From the NCBI RefSeq assembly GCF_000523235.1, contig NZ_CP006850.1, positions 5,394,001 to 5,458,000 of the forward strand: a stretch of DNA of 64,000 bases, given 5' to 3'. The notes under the pieces were generated by a model. It ran no database searches, had not been told where the DNA came from, and worked only from the letters and a program-made list of their open reading frames with translations. Shown here piece after piece: positions 35,018-44,385 of the stretch; the stretch's first letter is position 1; each line of letters starts with the position of its first letter. The position numbers and the translations under genes are program-made. Source of the DNA: Nocardia nova SH22a (lineage in GTDB: Bacteria; Actinomycetota; Actinomycetes; Mycobacteriales; Mycobacteriaceae).

Positions 35018-36564
35018 AAGTGCGGCTCATGTACCCCGATCGCGCCTTCGATCCGGAGGCCGAGCTGCCGCCGCACGTGCCGGACCTGCGCCAGGATCTG
35101 GAACTGGACCGGCTGCTGTCGGTGATGGCCAGCGACGACGACTACCTCTACACCGTCTGCGAACGCGGGCTGTTCAACGGCGTCACCGAGCCGGACGTGA
35201 TTTGCTATCGCCAAAGGGCACTGCGGGATTGCCTGGCCCATCCCGGCACCGTCATCGAGATCTACAACCTCGTTTTCGAGGCGCTGGCCCAGGAGCGCAA
35301 GCACTGGCTCTTCCGCTCGGCCATGTATCAGCCCACCCCGGACAAACTCCTCACCCGGGCGCTGTCGCTGCTGACCGTCTTCCTCGACGCGCTGGTGCGC
35401 GTCCGGGATCTGACCGCCGCCCACCGCGCCGAATTCGATTCCGCGGCCTTCACCCAGTTGTTCGCGACCCTGTCGCGCGAACTGTCCGACGACTACGTCG
35501 CCGAGGTGCGCGACCACCTCGCGCAGTGCCGGTTCCCGCGCGGCGCACATTTCAGCGCACGCCTCGAAAAAGGCTGTAGCAGTACCGATTACATATTGCG
35601 CACCCCCCATCGGGTGGGCCTGCTCGGTCAGCTGGGCCAGCTGGGCTCCGCCGATTCCAAGTCCTACACCTTCCGCATTCCCGACCGCGACATCGCCGCG
35701 ATGGATGCCGCCGCCGAACTCTACGCACGCGGCATCATGGCGGTGTCGCAGACGCTGACCAGGGCCTCCGATCACGTCACCGCGTTCCTGCGGCAACTGC
35801 GCGCCGAACTCGGCTTCTACATCGGCTGCTACCACCTGCGCCGCGAACTGGACGACCGGCGGCTTCCGGTCTGCTTCCCCGAGCCGGTCGACACCGGAAC
35901 CGAGACGCTGACCTGCCGCGGACTCTACGATCCGTGCCTGGGCCTGCACGTCGGCCATCCGGTGATCGGCAACGACATAGACGCCGACGGCATCTCCGTC
36001 ATCGTGGTCACCGGCGCGAACCAGGGCGGCAAATCGACTTTTCTGCGCAGCGTCGGCGCGGCGCAACTGATGATGCAGGCGGGCATGTTCGTCCCCGCCG
36101 AGTCCTTCCGCGCCAATACCCGCACGGGGGTGTTCACCCACTTCAAGCGGGAGGAGGATCAGACGATGACGCACGGCAAATTCGACGAGGAGCTGGTGCG
36201 GATGAGCCATCTGATCGACCTGATGGGCGGCGACGCCCTGTTGCTGTGCAACGAATCGTTCGCCGCCACCAACGAACGCGAGGGTTCGGCGATCGCCCGC
36301 GACGTGATCGACGCGCTCGACAGCGCCGGGGTCGAGATCGTCTACGTCACGCACATGTTCGATCTCGCGTCGAGTCTGGCCCGGCGCCACGACGCCACCC
36401 AGTTGTTCCTGCGCGCCGAACGCCGCCGCGACGGCGCCCGAACCCTGCGCGTCACCCCCGGCGCACCACTGCCGACCAGCCACGGCGACGACGTCTACCG
36501 CCATATCTTCGGGACCGAACCCGAACCCGCACCACCGAATCCGATGCCGAATTCGCCACGGTGA
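35014..36564 (+). CDS. MutS-related ATPase, second copy
   Basis: This 516-aa paralogue of the preceding gene also lacks the mismatch-recognition domain. Walker A is TGANQGGKST and the Walker B region LLLCNESFAATN, followed by EREGSAIARDV. The NE pair in place of the usual DE is shared with the first copy, which supports a common special function. ATG 35014 overlaps the upstream stop as ATGA. It is followed by enolase after 14 bases. Classical mismatch repair is unlikely from the domain content. Confidence 0.85.
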   Translation: MKVRLMYPDRAFDPEAELPPHVPDLRQDLELDRLLSVMASDDDYLYTVCERGLFNGVTEPDVICYRQRALRDCLAHPGTVIEIYNLVFEALAQERKHWLFRSAMYQPTPDKLLTRALSLLTVFLDALVRVRDLTAAHRAEFDSAAFTQLFATLSRELSDDYVAEVRDHLAQCRFPRGAHFSARLEKGCSSTDYILRTPHRVGLLGQLGQLGSADSKSYTFRIPDRDIAAMDAAAELYARGIMAVSQTLTRASDHVTAFLRQLRAELGFYIGCYHLRRELDDRRLPVCFPEPVDTGTETLTCRGLYDPCLGLHVGHPVIGNDIDADGISVIVVTGANQGGKSTFLRSVGAAQLMMQAGMFVPAESFRANTRTGVFTHFKREEDQTMTHGKFDEELVRMSHLIDLMGGDALLLCNESFAATNEREGSAIARDVIDALDSAGVEIVYVTHMFDLASSLARRHDATQLFLRAERRRDGARTLRVTPGAPLPTSHGDDVYRHIFGTEPEPAPPNPMPNSPR

Positions 36565-36578
36565 GAAAGGGATCCGCG

Positions 36579-37850
36579 ATGCGCCTGGCCGAACTGACCG
36601 CCGTCGAAATACTCGACTCGCGCGGCAACCCCACTCTCCACGTCCGCGCCACCCTCGCCGACGGCCGCACCGTCACCGCCGGAGTTCCGTCCGGCGCGTC
36701 CACCGGCAGCGGTGAAGCCGTCGAACTGCGCGATCACGACCCGGCCCGCTACGGCGGGCGCGGGGTCACCCGGGCGGTCGGCAATGTCGACACCGTGCTC
36801 GCCGAGCGGCTCACCGGGCACGTGTTCGGCAGCTTCGCCGATGTCGACCGCCTGCTGCGCGAGCTCGACGGCACCGAGAATCTGTCGCGGCTGGGCGCGA
36901 ACGCCGTTGTCGGAGTGTCGATCGCGGCCGCCCGCGCCTTCGCCCTGGCCACCGGACAGCAACTGTGGCAGTGGCTGACGCCCGAGGGCGGGCAGCCGCG
37001 GCTGCCGGTACCGCATTTCAACGTCATCAACGGCGGCGTGCACGCGCGAACGGCCTTGGATTTCCAGGAATTCATGATCGCTCCCGTCGGTGCGCCCTCG
37101 ATCGCGGAAGCGGTGCGGGCGGGGGCCGAGATCTATCACCGGCTGCGTTCGGATCTCGCCGACGGCGGGCTGGCCACCGGACTCGGCGACGAGGGCGGAT
37201 TCGCGCCCGATATCGCCGGGCCCGAACAGGCACTGGCCCTGCTCACCGCGGCGATCGACGGGGCCGGATACCGGGCCGGGCCGGAGGGGGTCATGATCGC
37301 GATCGACCCGGCCGCCAGCGAATTCCACCGCGACGACCGCTATCACGTCGGCGGGCAGGCGCTCACGGCGCAGGAGATGATCACCCGCTACGCGGAGATG
37401 ATCGACAACTATCCGATCCGCAGTATCGAGGACGGACTCGGCGAGACCGACGGTGCGGGATGGCGTGCGCTCACCGCCGCTCTCGGTGACCGCGTCCAGC
37501 TGGTCGGGGACGACAATTTCGTGACCGATCCGTCGATCATCGCCGCGGCCGCCCGCGACGGTATCGCGAACGCGGCGTTGATCAAGGTCAATCAGATCGG
37601 CACCGTCACCGGCACACTCGACGCGCTGAGCGTGTGCCGCGAGGTCGGTTACGGTGCGATGATCTCGCATCGCTCGGGCGAGACCGACGACACCTTCATC
37701 GCCGACCTCGCCGTCGGATCCGGTTGCGGCCAAATCAAATCCGGTGCTCCCGCCCGCGGCGAGCGGGTCGCCAAATACAACCGACTGATCGAGATCGCCG
37801 CCACCGCCCACCTGCCCTACGGCCTGCCGCCCGGCTGGCGACACCGTTGA
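36579..37850 (+). CDS. eno: Enolase (riboswitch-controlled copy)
   Basis: This 423-aa enolase converts 2-phosphoglycerate to phosphoenolpyruvate. All catalytic and metal-binding segments are present: [60 protein letters not shown] and the lysine in QIKSGAP. Differences from typical enolases include DDNFVTD for DDLFVTN and DPAASEF for DVAASEF. Enolase is a classical fluoride target because fluoride, phosphate and magnesium block its active site. Its place in the operon of riboswitch 3 suggests extra or less sensitive enolase made under fluoride stress. GAGAAAGG precedes the ATG. Confidence 0.95.
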   Translation: MRLAELTAVEILDSRGNPTLHVRATLADGRTVTAGVPSGASTGSGEAVELRDHDPARYGGRGVTRAVGNVDTVLAERLTGHVFGSFADVDRLLRELDGTENLSRLGANAVVGVSIAAARAFALATGQQLWQWLTPEGGQPRLPVPHFNVINGGVHARTALDFQEFMIAPVGAPSIAEAVRAGAEIYHRLRSDLADGGLATGLGDEGGFAPDIAGPEQALALLTAAIDGAGYRAGPEGVMIAIDPAASEFHRDDRYHVGGQALTAQEMITRYAEMIDNYPIRSIEDGLGETDGAGWRALTAALGDRVQLVGDDNFVTDPSIIAAAARDGIANAALIKVNQIGTVTGTLDALSVCREVGYGAMISHRSGETDDTFIADLAVGSGCGQIKSGAPARGERVAKYNRLIEIAATAHLPYGLPPGWRHR

Positions 37851-37864
37851 CCGAAAGGACCACC

Positions 37865-38446
37865 GTGAACGAGTTTTCGGCCCAGCCCACCGTGGACTGC
37901 GTCTATCTGGCCCGGCACGGCCGCACCGCCTACAACGCCGGTGGGCTGCTGCGCGGCCTCAGCGATCCGCCGCTGGACGAGGTGGGCGCGGAAGAGGCGG
38001 ACAAGCTGGCCGCCGCCCTCGCCGAACGCCATCTCACCGCCGTGCTGTCGAGTCCGCTGCAGCGGGCGGTGTCCACCGCACGCGCCATCGCCGACGCGGC
38101 AGGTCTCGAGGTGCGGGTCGACGCACGGCTCGACGACCGCGACTACGGTCCGTGGACGGGGCATCCACGCGCCGACGTGGAGGAACGTTTCGGCAGTGTC
38201 GACAATGCTCCGGGGGTCGAACCGGCCGATGCGCTCGCCGCTCGTGCCCTGTCGGCGTTCCTGGCCATCGCCTCCGAGTTCCGCGGCGGACCGATCGCAC
38301 TCGTCTCACACGACGCCTTCAACCGGGCCGTGCTGCACCAGCTGGATCCGACCCTGACCGATATTCCGCAGCCCACGGCCTGCTGGAATCGGCTCGACCT
38401 CGACCACGGCCGCTGGACGGTCACCACCGTCGGTCACAAACCCTGA
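37865..38446 (+). CDS. Histidine phosphatase / phosphoglycerate-mutase-like protein
   Basis: This 193-aa protein belongs to the histidine phosphatase superfamily. The catalytic motif is ARHGRTAYN at residues 16-24, with the second histidine in LVSHDAFNR. The short length points to a phosphatase rather than a cofactor-dependent mutase. GTG 37865 has AAAGGA upstream, 14 bases after the enolase stop, so it ends the operon of riboswitch 3. Pairing with enolase suggests work on glycolytic three-carbon phosphates, but the substrate is not known. Confidence 0.85.
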   Translation: MNEFSAQPTVDCVYLARHGRTAYNAGGLLRGLSDPPLDEVGAEEADKLAAALAERHLTAVLSSPLQRAVSTARAIADAAGLEVRVDARLDDRDYGPWTGHPRADVEERFGSVDNAPGVEPADALAARALSAFLAIASEFRGGPIALVSHDAFNRAVLHQLDPTLTDIPQPTACWNRLDLDHGRWTVTTVGHKP

Positions 38447-38481
38447 CGCCGCGAGGCCACCGGCTCGGTTATCCTGTAATC

Positions 38482-38551
38482 AGTGGCGGTGGGGCTCGCC
38501 ACTTCCGTTCCGGAACAACCGCAGTCACCGTGCTCGCCAACGGTCCCTACT
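38482..38551 (+). promoter_or_regulatory. Fluoride-riboswitch-like element 4 (NUDIX gene), G6-C38 type
   Basis: GGCGGUGGGGCUCGCC forms the GGCG/CGCC stem, and its loop GGGGC pairs with GUCCC in GCCAACGGUCCCUAC. Relative to the known aptamer, A6-U38 has become G-C, and G39 and U41 are A and C, so GAUG reads AACG. A hairpin with UUCCGGAA lies between the strands. The topology is the same as in the canonical elements. Confidence 0.72.
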
Positions 38552-38585
38552 TGATCCACTGTGTTGTTGTTCGAGTAGGAGCCCG

Positions 38586-38648
38586 TTGCCGTACATCTCG
38601 TCGTCCGAGCACATCCAGCCGGACCGCTGCCATGTCCGTGCCCGATAA
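38586..38648 (+). other. Possible 20-codon upstream open frame
   Basis: A TTG codon at 38586 stands five bases after GTAGGAG, and the frame ends at TAA 38646-38648, overlapping the start of the NUDIX gene. It could be a leader peptide coupled to translation of that gene. The evidence is only the good ribosome-binding site and the overlap. Confidence 0.3.
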
Positions 38649-39168
38649 CGCGCGCCCCCGGCGTCGTGCGCATACCGGGATGCGGACCGTGCACGAAACC
38701 TCGGCGGGCGGTCTCGTCGTCGACGGACTGGGCGGGCCGCCACAGCACTGCCGGGTCGTGCTCATCGGGCGCACCGATCGCCGCGGCCGACTGGCGTGGT
38801 CGCTGCCCAAGGGGCACATCGAAACCGGGGAGACCACGGAGCAGACCGCCGTGCGAGAAGTCGCGGAGGAAACCGGGGTACACGGTGACGTGGTCGCCGA
38901 ACTGGGCACCGTCAGCTACTGGTTCGTCGCGGACCGTCGCCGGATACACAAGACCGTTCACCACTTTCTGATCCGCTACGTGGGCGGTGAGCTGACGACG
39001 AGCGACTACGAGGTCGACGAGATCGCCTGGGTTCCCCTGCACGAACTCCGATCCTGGCTGGCCCACCCCGGGGAACGCCGCCTGGCAGGTATCGCGGAGC
39101 AGTTGATCGGCGAGCTCGGGAACGATCGGCGACGATGCGCGCCGAAGGGCGACGACGGGCGCGGGTGA
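38632..39168 (+). CDS. MutT4-like NUDIX hydrolase
   Basis: This 178-aa protein is like mycobacterial MutT4 (Rv3908): a basic N-terminal stretch, then [11 protein letters not shown], and the NUDIX box [20 protein letters not shown] with the expected Gx5Ex7REVxEE spacing. NUDIX enzymes cleave nucleoside diphosphates linked to another group, using magnesium. ATG 38632 was chosen; no strong ribosome-binding site precedes it, but a TAGGAG site at 38574 serves an overlapping short frame. It is a single-gene unit under element 4. Confidence 0.82.
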   Translation: MSVPDNARPRRRAHTGMRTVHETSAGGLVVDGLGGPPQHCRVVLIGRTDRRGRLAWSLPKGHIETGETTEQTAVREVAEETGVHGDVVAELGTVSYWFVADRRRIHKTVHHFLIRYVGGELTTSDYEVDEIAWVPLHELRSWLAHPGERRLAGIAEQLIGELGNDRRRCAPKGDDGRG

Positions 39169-39221
39169 GCGGTTCCGCGACGCGATTTCCGACGCGAATC
39201 GGAGGTATACTTCCTGTACCA

Positions 39222-39277
39222 GCGGCGGAGGGGCTCGCCACCACTGTCGGTTTGATCAACCACCAACGGTCCCTACC
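39222..39277 (+). promoter_or_regulatory. Fluoride-riboswitch-like element 5 (phosphoesterase gene), G6-C38 type
   Basis: GGCGGAGGGGCUCGCC forms the stem-loop and GGGGC pairs with GUCCC in ACCAACGGUCCCUACC. A6 is G and U38 is C, as in elements 1, 4 and 6, and U7 is A here. GGUUUGAUCAACC is the connecting hairpin. The element ends 30 bases before the gene start. Confidence 0.72.
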
Positions 39278-39307
39278 TTTTCGGCACAGCTTCGAAAGAG
39301 GTGGACC

Positions 39308-40165
39308 ATGGTTGCGATCCGTGATTTCGGCACCGGCACCGCGTCGGCATTCCTGCACACACCCGCCCGGCTGGCGATCGCCGGGGACTGGCACGCCCAC
39401 ACCGATTACGCCGTCCAGGCGATCATGCACGCCCACCGCCGCAACGCGCAGGTGATCGTGCACCTGGGCGACTTCGGCTTCACCTTCGACGATCGCTATC
39501 TGGACAGCCTCGAGCATGTTCTCGAGGCGGGCGACCTGGTTCTCGGTTTCGTGGAAGGCAATCACGAGGACTTCGACTGGCTACTCGCCCAGCCCGTCGC
39601 CGCCGACGGTCTCCGCCCGCTGCGCGACCGTATCGTGCACCTGCCCAGGGGATTTCGCTGGCGGTGGGGCGACATCCGCTGTCTCGCGGTCGGCGGCGCG
39701 CATTCGATCGATCAATTCCTGCGGGTGCCGGGCCGCACCTGGTGGCCGCAGGAGGCCATCGGCCCCGAGGACGTGTCGCGAATTACGGCCGCCGGTCCCG
39801 CGGATGTCATGTTCTGCCACGACTGCCCCACCGGAATCGATGTCCCGGGCCTCGAGCGCGACCGGTGGGGGTTCCCGCCCGAGGCGGTGCGCGCCTCCGA
39901 GCACAACCGGCAGCAGTTGCGCGCGATTGTGGACCGGGTGCAGCCGAAACGGCTGTGGCACGGCCATTTCCACCATCGCTACCAGTCGATGCTGCACGGC
40001 GACGGGTACTGCACCGTGGTCGACGGGCTCGGCCGCGACAGCGATCCGATCGACAACAACATGGTCGTCGTCAACCTCCCGGCACTCGCCGATCACGGCT
40101 CCCGCACCCGGCACGGCAACGCGCCGATCGCGGCGTACCACGGCGGTATCCGGCCCGGGCCGTGA
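39308..40165 (+). CDS. Calcineurin-like metallophosphoesterase
   Basis: This 285-aa protein has the motif set of two-metal phosphoesterases: GDWH at about residues 23-26, GDFG near 54, GNHED near 86, CHDC near 173 and the final GHFHH near 219. Such enzymes cleave phosphate mono- or diesters; the substrate is unknown. The ATG has AAAGAGG upstream. It is a single-gene unit under riboswitch-like element 5. No signal peptide is present, so it is cytoplasmic. Confidence 0.87.
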   Translation: MVAIRDFGTGTASAFLHTPARLAIAGDWHAHTDYAVQAIMHAHRRNAQVIVHLGDFGFTFDDRYLDSLEHVLEAGDLVLGFVEGNHEDFDWLLAQPVAADGLRPLRDRIVHLPRGFRWRWGDIRCLAVGGAHSIDQFLRVPGRTWWPQEAIGPEDVSRITAAGPADVMFCHDCPTGIDVPGLERDRWGFPPEAVRASEHNRQQLRAIVDRVQPKRLWHGHFHHRYQSMLHGDGYCTVVDGLGRDSDPIDNNMVVVNLPALADHGSRTRHGNAPIAAYHGGIRPGP

Positions 40166-40210
40166 CAGTCGGAACCTGCACGGGCACACGGGGGTTCACC
40201 GTTCGGGCAG

Positions 40211-40605
40211 TCACGGCGCGCCCGAGACGGTGAACGCCGCCGCCATCCACACCGCCGCGTATCCGAACGCGACCGCCAGGGAGAACACCGCATAGAGCAG
40301 GCCCGCCACGACCATCGCCACCAGATCACCGGCGGCCCGCACACACCCAGCACATCGAAACCGCTGCCGCGCAGGTGGTCCGGTAACAAGTGCGCGAAGT
40401 CCGCCGACTGGGCGGGCTCCGTAGCACCCGCGAGGGCGAAACCGGTGACGTGCACGCCCGGGTGGTTCGAGCCCACCGCGAACACCGCACACCCGAGGAC
40501 GTAAGCGCCGCAGCCGCAGGCGAACACGCGCCGCGGTCCGATCCGGTCGAGCCACCGTCCGACCACCAGCGAGGCCACGGCGGCCACGAGGTTGTGGCGT
40601 CGATG
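40211..40605 (-). pseudogene. MFS transporter remnant, truncated and frameshifted
   Basis: Only the C-terminal part of a major facilitator transporter remains. One frame reads VAAVASLVVGRWLDRIGPRR and continues through hydrophobic helices to GFDVLGV. The frame then changes inside a CACACAC run (40340-40346) and continues as AGDLVAMVVAGLLYAVFSLA to a stop at 40211. The N-terminal half is absent. It fills the 520-base gap between the phosphoesterase and glnA genes; nothing else was seen there. Confidence 0.7.
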
Positions 40606-40687
40606 AAGACCCGTTGTCCGTGCCTGACTTTCGTCGGTCTGCTGCTCATCGCGCGACGATCCGGATCGAACACTTTGCCGCTCAGGC

Positions 40688-42124
40688 TTATACGTCGTAG
40701 TAGAGTTCGAATTCGTAGGGGTGGGGGCGCAGGTTGACCGGCGCGATTTCGTTGTCTCGTTTGAGCTGGATCCAGGTCTCGATGAGGTCGTCGGTGAACA
40801 CGTTGCCCTCGGTGAGGTATTCGTGGTCCTGTTCGAGGCGGTCGATGACCGAGGCCAGCGAGGTCGGGGCCTGGGGGATGTTCTTGGCCTCTTCCGGGGG
40901 AAGCTCGTAGAGGTCCTTGTCGACCGGGGCCTTGGGTTCGATCTTCTTCTTGATGCCGTCCAGGCCGGCCATCATCATGGCGGCGAAGGCCAGGTACGGG
41001 TTGCCCGAGGAGTCCGGGGCACGGAACTCGATGCGCTTGGCCTTGGGGTTGTTGCCCGTGACCGGGATACGCACGGCCGCGGAGCGGTTGCGCTGGGAGT
41101 AGACCAGGTTGATCGGGGCCTCGTAGCCGGGCACGAGGCGGTGGTAGGAGTTGATGGTGGGGTTGGTGAACGCCAGCAGCGAGGGGGCGTGGTGCAGGAT
41201 GCCGCCGATGTAGTGGCGTGCCAGGTCCGACAGGCCGCCGTAGCCGGCTTCGTCGTGGAACAGTGGTTTGCCGTCTTTCCACAGCGACTGGTGTACGTGC
41301 ATGCCCGACCCGTTGTCGCCGAACAAGGGTTTGGGCATGAAGGTGACGGACTTGCCTTCCTGCCAGGCGGTGTTCTTCACGATGTACTTGAACAGTTGCA
41401 GGTCGTCGGCCGCGCCGAGCAGGGTGCCGAACTTGTAGTTGATCTCGGCCTGTCCGGCGGTGCCGACCTCGTGGTGGCCGCGTTCGAGTTCGAAGCCCGC
41501 GTTCTGCAGGTTGGTCGAGATCTTGTCGCGCAGATCGACGTAGTGGTCGTAGGGGGCGACGGGGAAGTAGCCGCCCTTGTTACGGACCTTGTAGCCGAGG
41601 TTGCGGGTGCCGTCGGGGTTGAACTCCGCGCCGGTGTTCCACGAACCCGACACCGACTCGATCTTGTAGAACGAGCCGTTCATCGCCGAGTCGTAACTCA
41701 CGCCGTCGAAGATGTAGAACTCGGCCTCGGCACCGAAGAACGCGGTATCGGCGATACCGGTCGACCGCAGGTACTCCTCCGCCTTACGCGCGATATTACG
41801 CGGATCGCGAGAATAGTCGGCCCGGGTGAACGGGTCCTGTACGAAACAGTTGACGTTCAGCGTCTTCGCCGCCCGGAAGCTGTCGAGCTGTGCCGTGGAG
41901 ACATCCGGGAGCAGCAGCATGTCGGACTCGTGAATGGACTGGAAGCCGCGCACCGAGGAGCCGTCGAACGCCAAGCCCTCATCGATCGTGTCGACGGTGA
42001 ACGACTGTGCCGGGATCGAGAAATGGTGCATGGTTCCCGGGAGATCGCAGAACCGCACATCGAGATATTCGATGTCTTGATCGGCAATGTATTTGATGAC
42101 CTCATCGGCCGAATTGAACGTCAT
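40688..42124 (-). CDS. glnA: Glutamine synthetase, type I
   Basis: This 478-aa enzyme makes glutamine from glutamate, ammonia and ATP with two divalent metals. The family blocks are present: [41 protein letters not shown] and RIPVTGN. The adenylylation tyrosine lies in [10 protein letters not shown], so control by GlnE is expected. Length equals that of the main GlnA of mycobacteria. The start is ATG 42124. Unusually, its 5' leader has riboswitch-like element 6. Whether this is the only glnA of the genome cannot be told from the window. Confidence 0.96.
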   Translation of the reverse strand: MTFNSADEVIKYIADQDIEYLDVRFCDLPGTMHHFSIPAQSFTVDTIDEGLAFDGSSVRGFQSIHESDMLLLPDVSTAQLDSFRAAKTLNVNCFVQDPFTRADYSRDPRNIARKAEEYLRSTGIADTAFFGAEAEFYIFDGVSYDSAMNGSFYKIESVSGSWNTGAEFNPDGTRNLGYKVRNKGGYFPVAPYDHYVDLRDKISTNLQNAGFELERGHHEVGTAGQAEINYKFGTLLGAADDLQLFKYIVKNTAWQEGKSVTFMPKPLFGDNGSGMHVHQSLWKDGKPLFHDEAGYGGLSDLARHYIGGILHHAPSLLAFTNPTINSYHRLVPGYEAPINLVYSQRNRSAAVRIPVTGNNPKAKRIEFRAPDSSGNPYLAFAAMMMAGLDGIKKKIEPKAPVDKDLYELPPEEAKNIPQAPTSLASVIDRLEQDHEYLTEGNVFTDDLIETWIQLKRDNEIAPVNLRPHPYEFELYYDV

Positions 42125-42200
42125 ATCGGGTGCCGCCCTTCGTTGCGGCCGACCGATTCGCGCTGATGAGCGCACGCCCCGGCCAGCACTCGGTACTGAA

Positions 42201-42260
42201 CCAGGGACCGTTGGCGTGCCGGTGCACCGGCATGCGGTTTCGGCGAGCCCCACCGCCGTC
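42201..42260 (-). promoter_or_regulatory. Fluoride-riboswitch-like element 6 (glnA), G6-C38 type
   Basis: GGCGGUGGGGCUCGCC is identical to the 5' strand of element 4. The loop GGGGC pairs with GUCCC in GCCAACGGUCCCUGG, and GCCGGUGCACCGGC forms the hairpin between. A6-U38 is replaced by G-C. About 75 bases separate it from the glnA start, with a GCGCT/AGCGC hairpin between. Confidence 0.72.
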
Positions 42261-42339
42261 ATCGAACCGAAGCTAGCACAACCTCGGCGCACGATCCGAG
42301 CCGCGCCTCGGCACATGCGCGATCCGGCCCGGTGCGGGA

Positions 42340-44385
42340 TCAATTCAACGCGAGGACGACGGCGAGGACCGCGAGCAAGGCGATCAGCATGTATCCGACG
42401 TAGGCGTCGAGGCGGCCGTTCTGCAACCGTTTCACCGTCCGCACCACCGCCCGCACCGGTCGCAACAGCGGCCGGTAGACGAACGCCTCGACCGCTTCGA
42501 CGACATCGGAACTGTAACCCAGATGCGCACTCCCCGCGCCGGGGCGCGGGTCGTCGTCCATACCACCGGTCCGGCGTTCCACCGTCCGCAGCTCGGCCCG
42601 GGTGAGCAGCACATTGGCCAGCACCTTGCGGCTCGGATTGGCGAAAGCGAAAGGCTTGTAATGGTTTTCGCCCTCCACACCGCCGGTGGCCGAGCGCCAG
42701 ACCGGCACCCGCCGCACCCGCAGCACCCGGCCCCGCCCGAACACCACGCACACCGCGGCCGCGAACACGAACAGCGCGGGCAGGGTGATCGCCAGCCAGG
42801 ACGGGGACAGGACCGAGAAGTCCGGATAGACCGGGCCCAGGACCCACGGCTGCGCGCGGGCCGCGTCCACCTGTCCCGAATTCACGATCGGGTCCAAACC
42901 CACTGCGATGAAACGTATTTCGAGCGGCGTCACGGCGGCGACCGCGACACAGGCTCCGGCCAGGGCCACGACGCCGAGCCGGGCGGCCGGTCCGATATCG
43001 CGGTGCAGGAGCATATCGGTCAGTCCGCGCGGGCCCAGCACGGTCAGGCCGACGATGCGGACGAAGGCCACGGCGGCGAATCCGGCGGTGAGCGCCACCA
43101 GCGCACCGGTGACCGCCAGCGGCAGCGTGTAGTAGAGGGGTTCGAGCCGGAACTGCTGCATCAGCGATTCGAGCAGGAACCATTCGGACACGAACCCGAC
43201 CGTCAGCGGCAGCCCGGCCAGGGTCAGCGAGCCGACCGCCAATCCGGCCCCCGACCACGGCAATCGGTAGCCGACGCCGCGCAGATCATCGAGTTCGGTT
43301 GTGCCGGTGGCCTCTTCGATCCCCGCGGTCGAGGTGAACAACAGCGTCTTGGCGAGGGCGTGCGCGATGGCTTGCAGCGTCGCCGCCAGCAACACCACCG
43401 CGACCAGCGCCGGTAGTCCGGTGGCGGCGCCGACCAGCGCCACCGCGTATCCGGCGGTGATCAGGCCGCCGTTCTCGACGCTGGAGTAGGCGACGACCTC
43501 GGCCAGGTTCGTCTGGACGGTGGCGTGTGCGATGCCGAGCAGGGCGGTGGCGCCGGCGAGCAGCAGTGTGATGATCGCCAGCCAGGCCGGGGGCCGGTGC
43601 AGCAGATCCAGGGTGCGCCACAGTCCGTAGAAACCGGCATTGACCGCGACCCCGGCCATGATCGCGCGCAGCGGTCCGGGCGCGGCGCGATAGCCGCGGG
43701 GCATCCACACATGCAGCGGAACCAGTCCGACCTTCACCGCGAAACCGGCGACCAGCAGCGCGAAGGCGGCGTCGCGCCAGCCGCTGCCCGGCAATGCCGC
43801 CAGCGACGGCAGCGAGAAACTGCCCGCCCGGGAGACAAGCAGCAGGAACCCGATCAGCAGCGCCGCGCCGCTGATCTTGCCCATCCCACCGGTGATCACC
43901 GCGGCCGTGCCGTCACCGACACCGCGCCGGTCCAGGGCGGTGAGCAGATAGAACGCCACCGTCAGCGATTCCCACGCGAACAGGAACACGAAAACGTTGT
44001 CGGCGCAGACGACCACCGCGACCGCGGCCAGGGTCAGCGCGTAGGCGGCGCCGATGCCGCGCGAGGTCACCCGGCCCGGTCGCACCGCCCACGCCGCGCA
44101 CGCCAGCGAGCCCGGAATCGCGACGGTGAACACGATCACCAGAAACAGCCCCGAGAGCCGGTCGACGGTCAACTGCGCACTCCCGAAGCCCAGGAAGGCG
44201 TCCATACTCGATCGGATGCCGGTGCCGCCGAGCCCGGCCGCCCCGATCACCACGAACAGCACCGATGCCGCGATACCCAGCAGGTACGGCACCGGCCGCA
44301 CCCACGCGTGCCGGGCACCGGCGATCAGGTCGACGAGGAATCCCAGCCCCAGCAGGCCCAGTCCGATCCACGGCACGATCGTCAT
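42340..44385 (-). CDS. HyfB/HycC-like proton-antiporter-type membrane subunit
   Basis: This 681-aa polytopic protein is related to NuoL and the HyfB/HycC subunits of hydrogenase-4 and formate hydrogenlyase. Typical segments are [17 protein letters not shown], the helix with [19 protein letters not shown] and [10 protein letters not shown]. The lysine and glutamate positions used for proton transfer in the family appear kept. Start ATG 44385 has GGAGGGG upstream and overlaps the stop of the preceding gene. It is the last of six co-directional genes under riboswitch 7. Confidence 0.88.
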   Translation of the reverse strand: MTIVPWIGLGLLGLGFLVDLIAGARHAWVRPVPYLLGIAASVLFVVIGAAGLGGTGIRSSMDAFLGFGSAQLTVDRLSGLFLVIVFTVAIPGSLACAAWAVRPGRVTSRGIGAAYALTLAAVAVVVCADNVFVFLFAWESLTVAFYLLTALDRRGVGDGTAAVITGGMGKISGAALLIGFLLLVSRAGSFSLPSLAALPGSGWRDAAFALLVAGFAVKVGLVPLHVWMPRGYRAAPGPLRAIMAGVAVNAGFYGLWRTLDLLHRPPAWLAIITLLLAGATALLGIAHATVQTNLAEVVAYSSVENGGLITAGYAVALVGAATGLPALVAVVLLAATLQAIAHALAKTLLFTSTAGIEEATGTTELDDLRGVGYRLPWSGAGLAVGSLTLAGLPLTVGFVSEWFLLESLMQQFRLEPLYYTLPLAVTGALVALTAGFAAVAFVRIVGLTVLGPRGLTDMLLHRDIGPAARLGVVALAGACVAVAAVTPLEIRFIAVGLDPIVNSGQVDAARAQPWVLGPVYPDFSVLSPSWLAITLPALFVFAAAVCVVFGRGRVLRVRRVPVWRSATGGVEGENHYKPFAFANPSRKVLANVLLTRAELRTVERRTGGMDDDPRPGAGSAHLGYSSDVVEAVEAFVYRPLLRPVRAVVRTVKRLQNGRLDAYVGYMLIALLAVLAVVLALN

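Noticed and set aside
33479-36564. DNA mismatch repair MutS
   Set aside because: Both proteins are about 510 residues and lack the mismatch-binding domain and the normal Walker B.
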